A DNA stretch of 6,496 nt. It comes from Propionibacteriaceae bacterium (lineage in GTDB: Bacteria; Actinomycetota; Actinomycetes; Propionibacteriales; Propionibacteriaceae). Positions 6,330 through 6,496 of this stretch are shown here, piece after piece. The DNA lies in contig JAICEV010000218.1 of NCBI GenBank assembly GCA_025923975.1, positions 1 through 6,496 of the forward strand. Reading direction: 5' to 3'. How positions within the stretch are numbered: position 1 is the first letter of the stretch; every line of letters begins with the position of its first letter. A program made the position numbers and the translations under genes. A model generated the notes under the pieces. The model was not told where the DNA came from. It saw only the letters and a list, made by a program, of their open reading frames with translations, and searched no databases.

Positions 6330-6496
6330 TTACTTAACAGCGCCGAGGGATAGACCTTGGACCAGCTTGTCTTGGGCTGCGAAGCCGGCGATGATCACCG
6401 GCAGCGAGACGACGGTTGCGGCCGCACACACCTTGGCTAGGAATAGGCCTTGGGATGTTACGAAGCTGGTTAGGAATACCGGTGCTGTGCCTGCGA
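6330..6496 (-). CDS. Carbohydrate ABC transporter permease, C-terminal end only
   Basis: Only the last 54 residues and the TAA stop (6330-6332) are in the window. They read APVFLTSFVTSQG, then a hydrophobic stretch CAAATVVSLPVIIAGFAAQD, then KLVQGLSLGAVK at the C-terminus. This is the ending typical of MalG-type (binding-protein-dependent transport) inner-membrane permeases of the carbohydrate class, where the final helix is followed by a short tail containing VxGLxxGAVK. The preceding EAA loop is outside the window. Its position 12 bp upstream of the mannitol dehydrogenase suggests a polyol importer of the SmoG/MtlG kind. Substrate-binding protein and first permease genes would be expected further to the right. 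The polyol specificity is inferred from the neighbour, not from this fragment. Confidence 0.85.
   Translation of the reverse strand, partial: AGTAPVFLTSFVTSQGLFLAKVCAAATVVSLPVIIAGFAAQDKLVQGLSLGAVK

Overview
The window looks like chromosomal DNA from a high-GC Gram-positive bacterium (Actinomycetota). The support is the GC-rich codon use, a DUF3039 protein (a family largely confined to actinobacteria), an actinobacterial-style Ser/Thr kinase with a C-terminal membrane anchor, and GTG starts or weak Shine-Dalgarno sites. I do not assign a genus.

Layout, left to right. Bases 2-796 (+) hold the 3' part of a gene for a putative zinc metallopeptidase with an N-terminal zinc ribbon; its start lies outside the window. 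It converges on a SixA-type histidine phosphatase (825-1349, -). Upstream of that, on the same strand, is a small DUF3039 gene (1470-1736, -). A 113-bp divergent promoter region separates DUF3039 from a 14-helix MFS exporter of the DHA2 type (1850-3250, +). The 201-bp gap after the exporter is largely occupied by two copies of a direct repeat, the second of which runs into the stop codon of the next gene. That gene is a Ser/Thr protein kinase (3452-4675, -) whose kinase domain, proline-rich linker and C-terminal membrane helix are all recognisable, but the frame is broken twice by indels of opposite sign. After a 160-bp gap with a strong hairpin and several short palindromes comes a mannitol-dehydrogenase-family oxidoreductase (4836-6317, -). 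It lies 12 bp downstream of the 3' end of a sugar ABC transporter inner-membrane permease (6330 to the window edge, -).

The clearest functional unit is the right end: a carbohydrate (probably polyol) ABC permease followed tightly by a mannitol 2-dehydrogenase-like enzyme, the usual order of an uptake-plus-oxidation operon for mannitol, sorbitol or arabitol, closed by the hairpin at 4790-4819. The other genes look like independent housekeeping or accessory units.

I see no RNA genes, CRISPR array, insertion sequence or defence locus, and no convincing new multi-gene system. The most worthwhile items are the doubly frameshifted kinase, its unusual HRDVT catalytic loop, the repeat pair abutting its 3' end, and a perfect inverted repeat just upstream of the phosphatase start.
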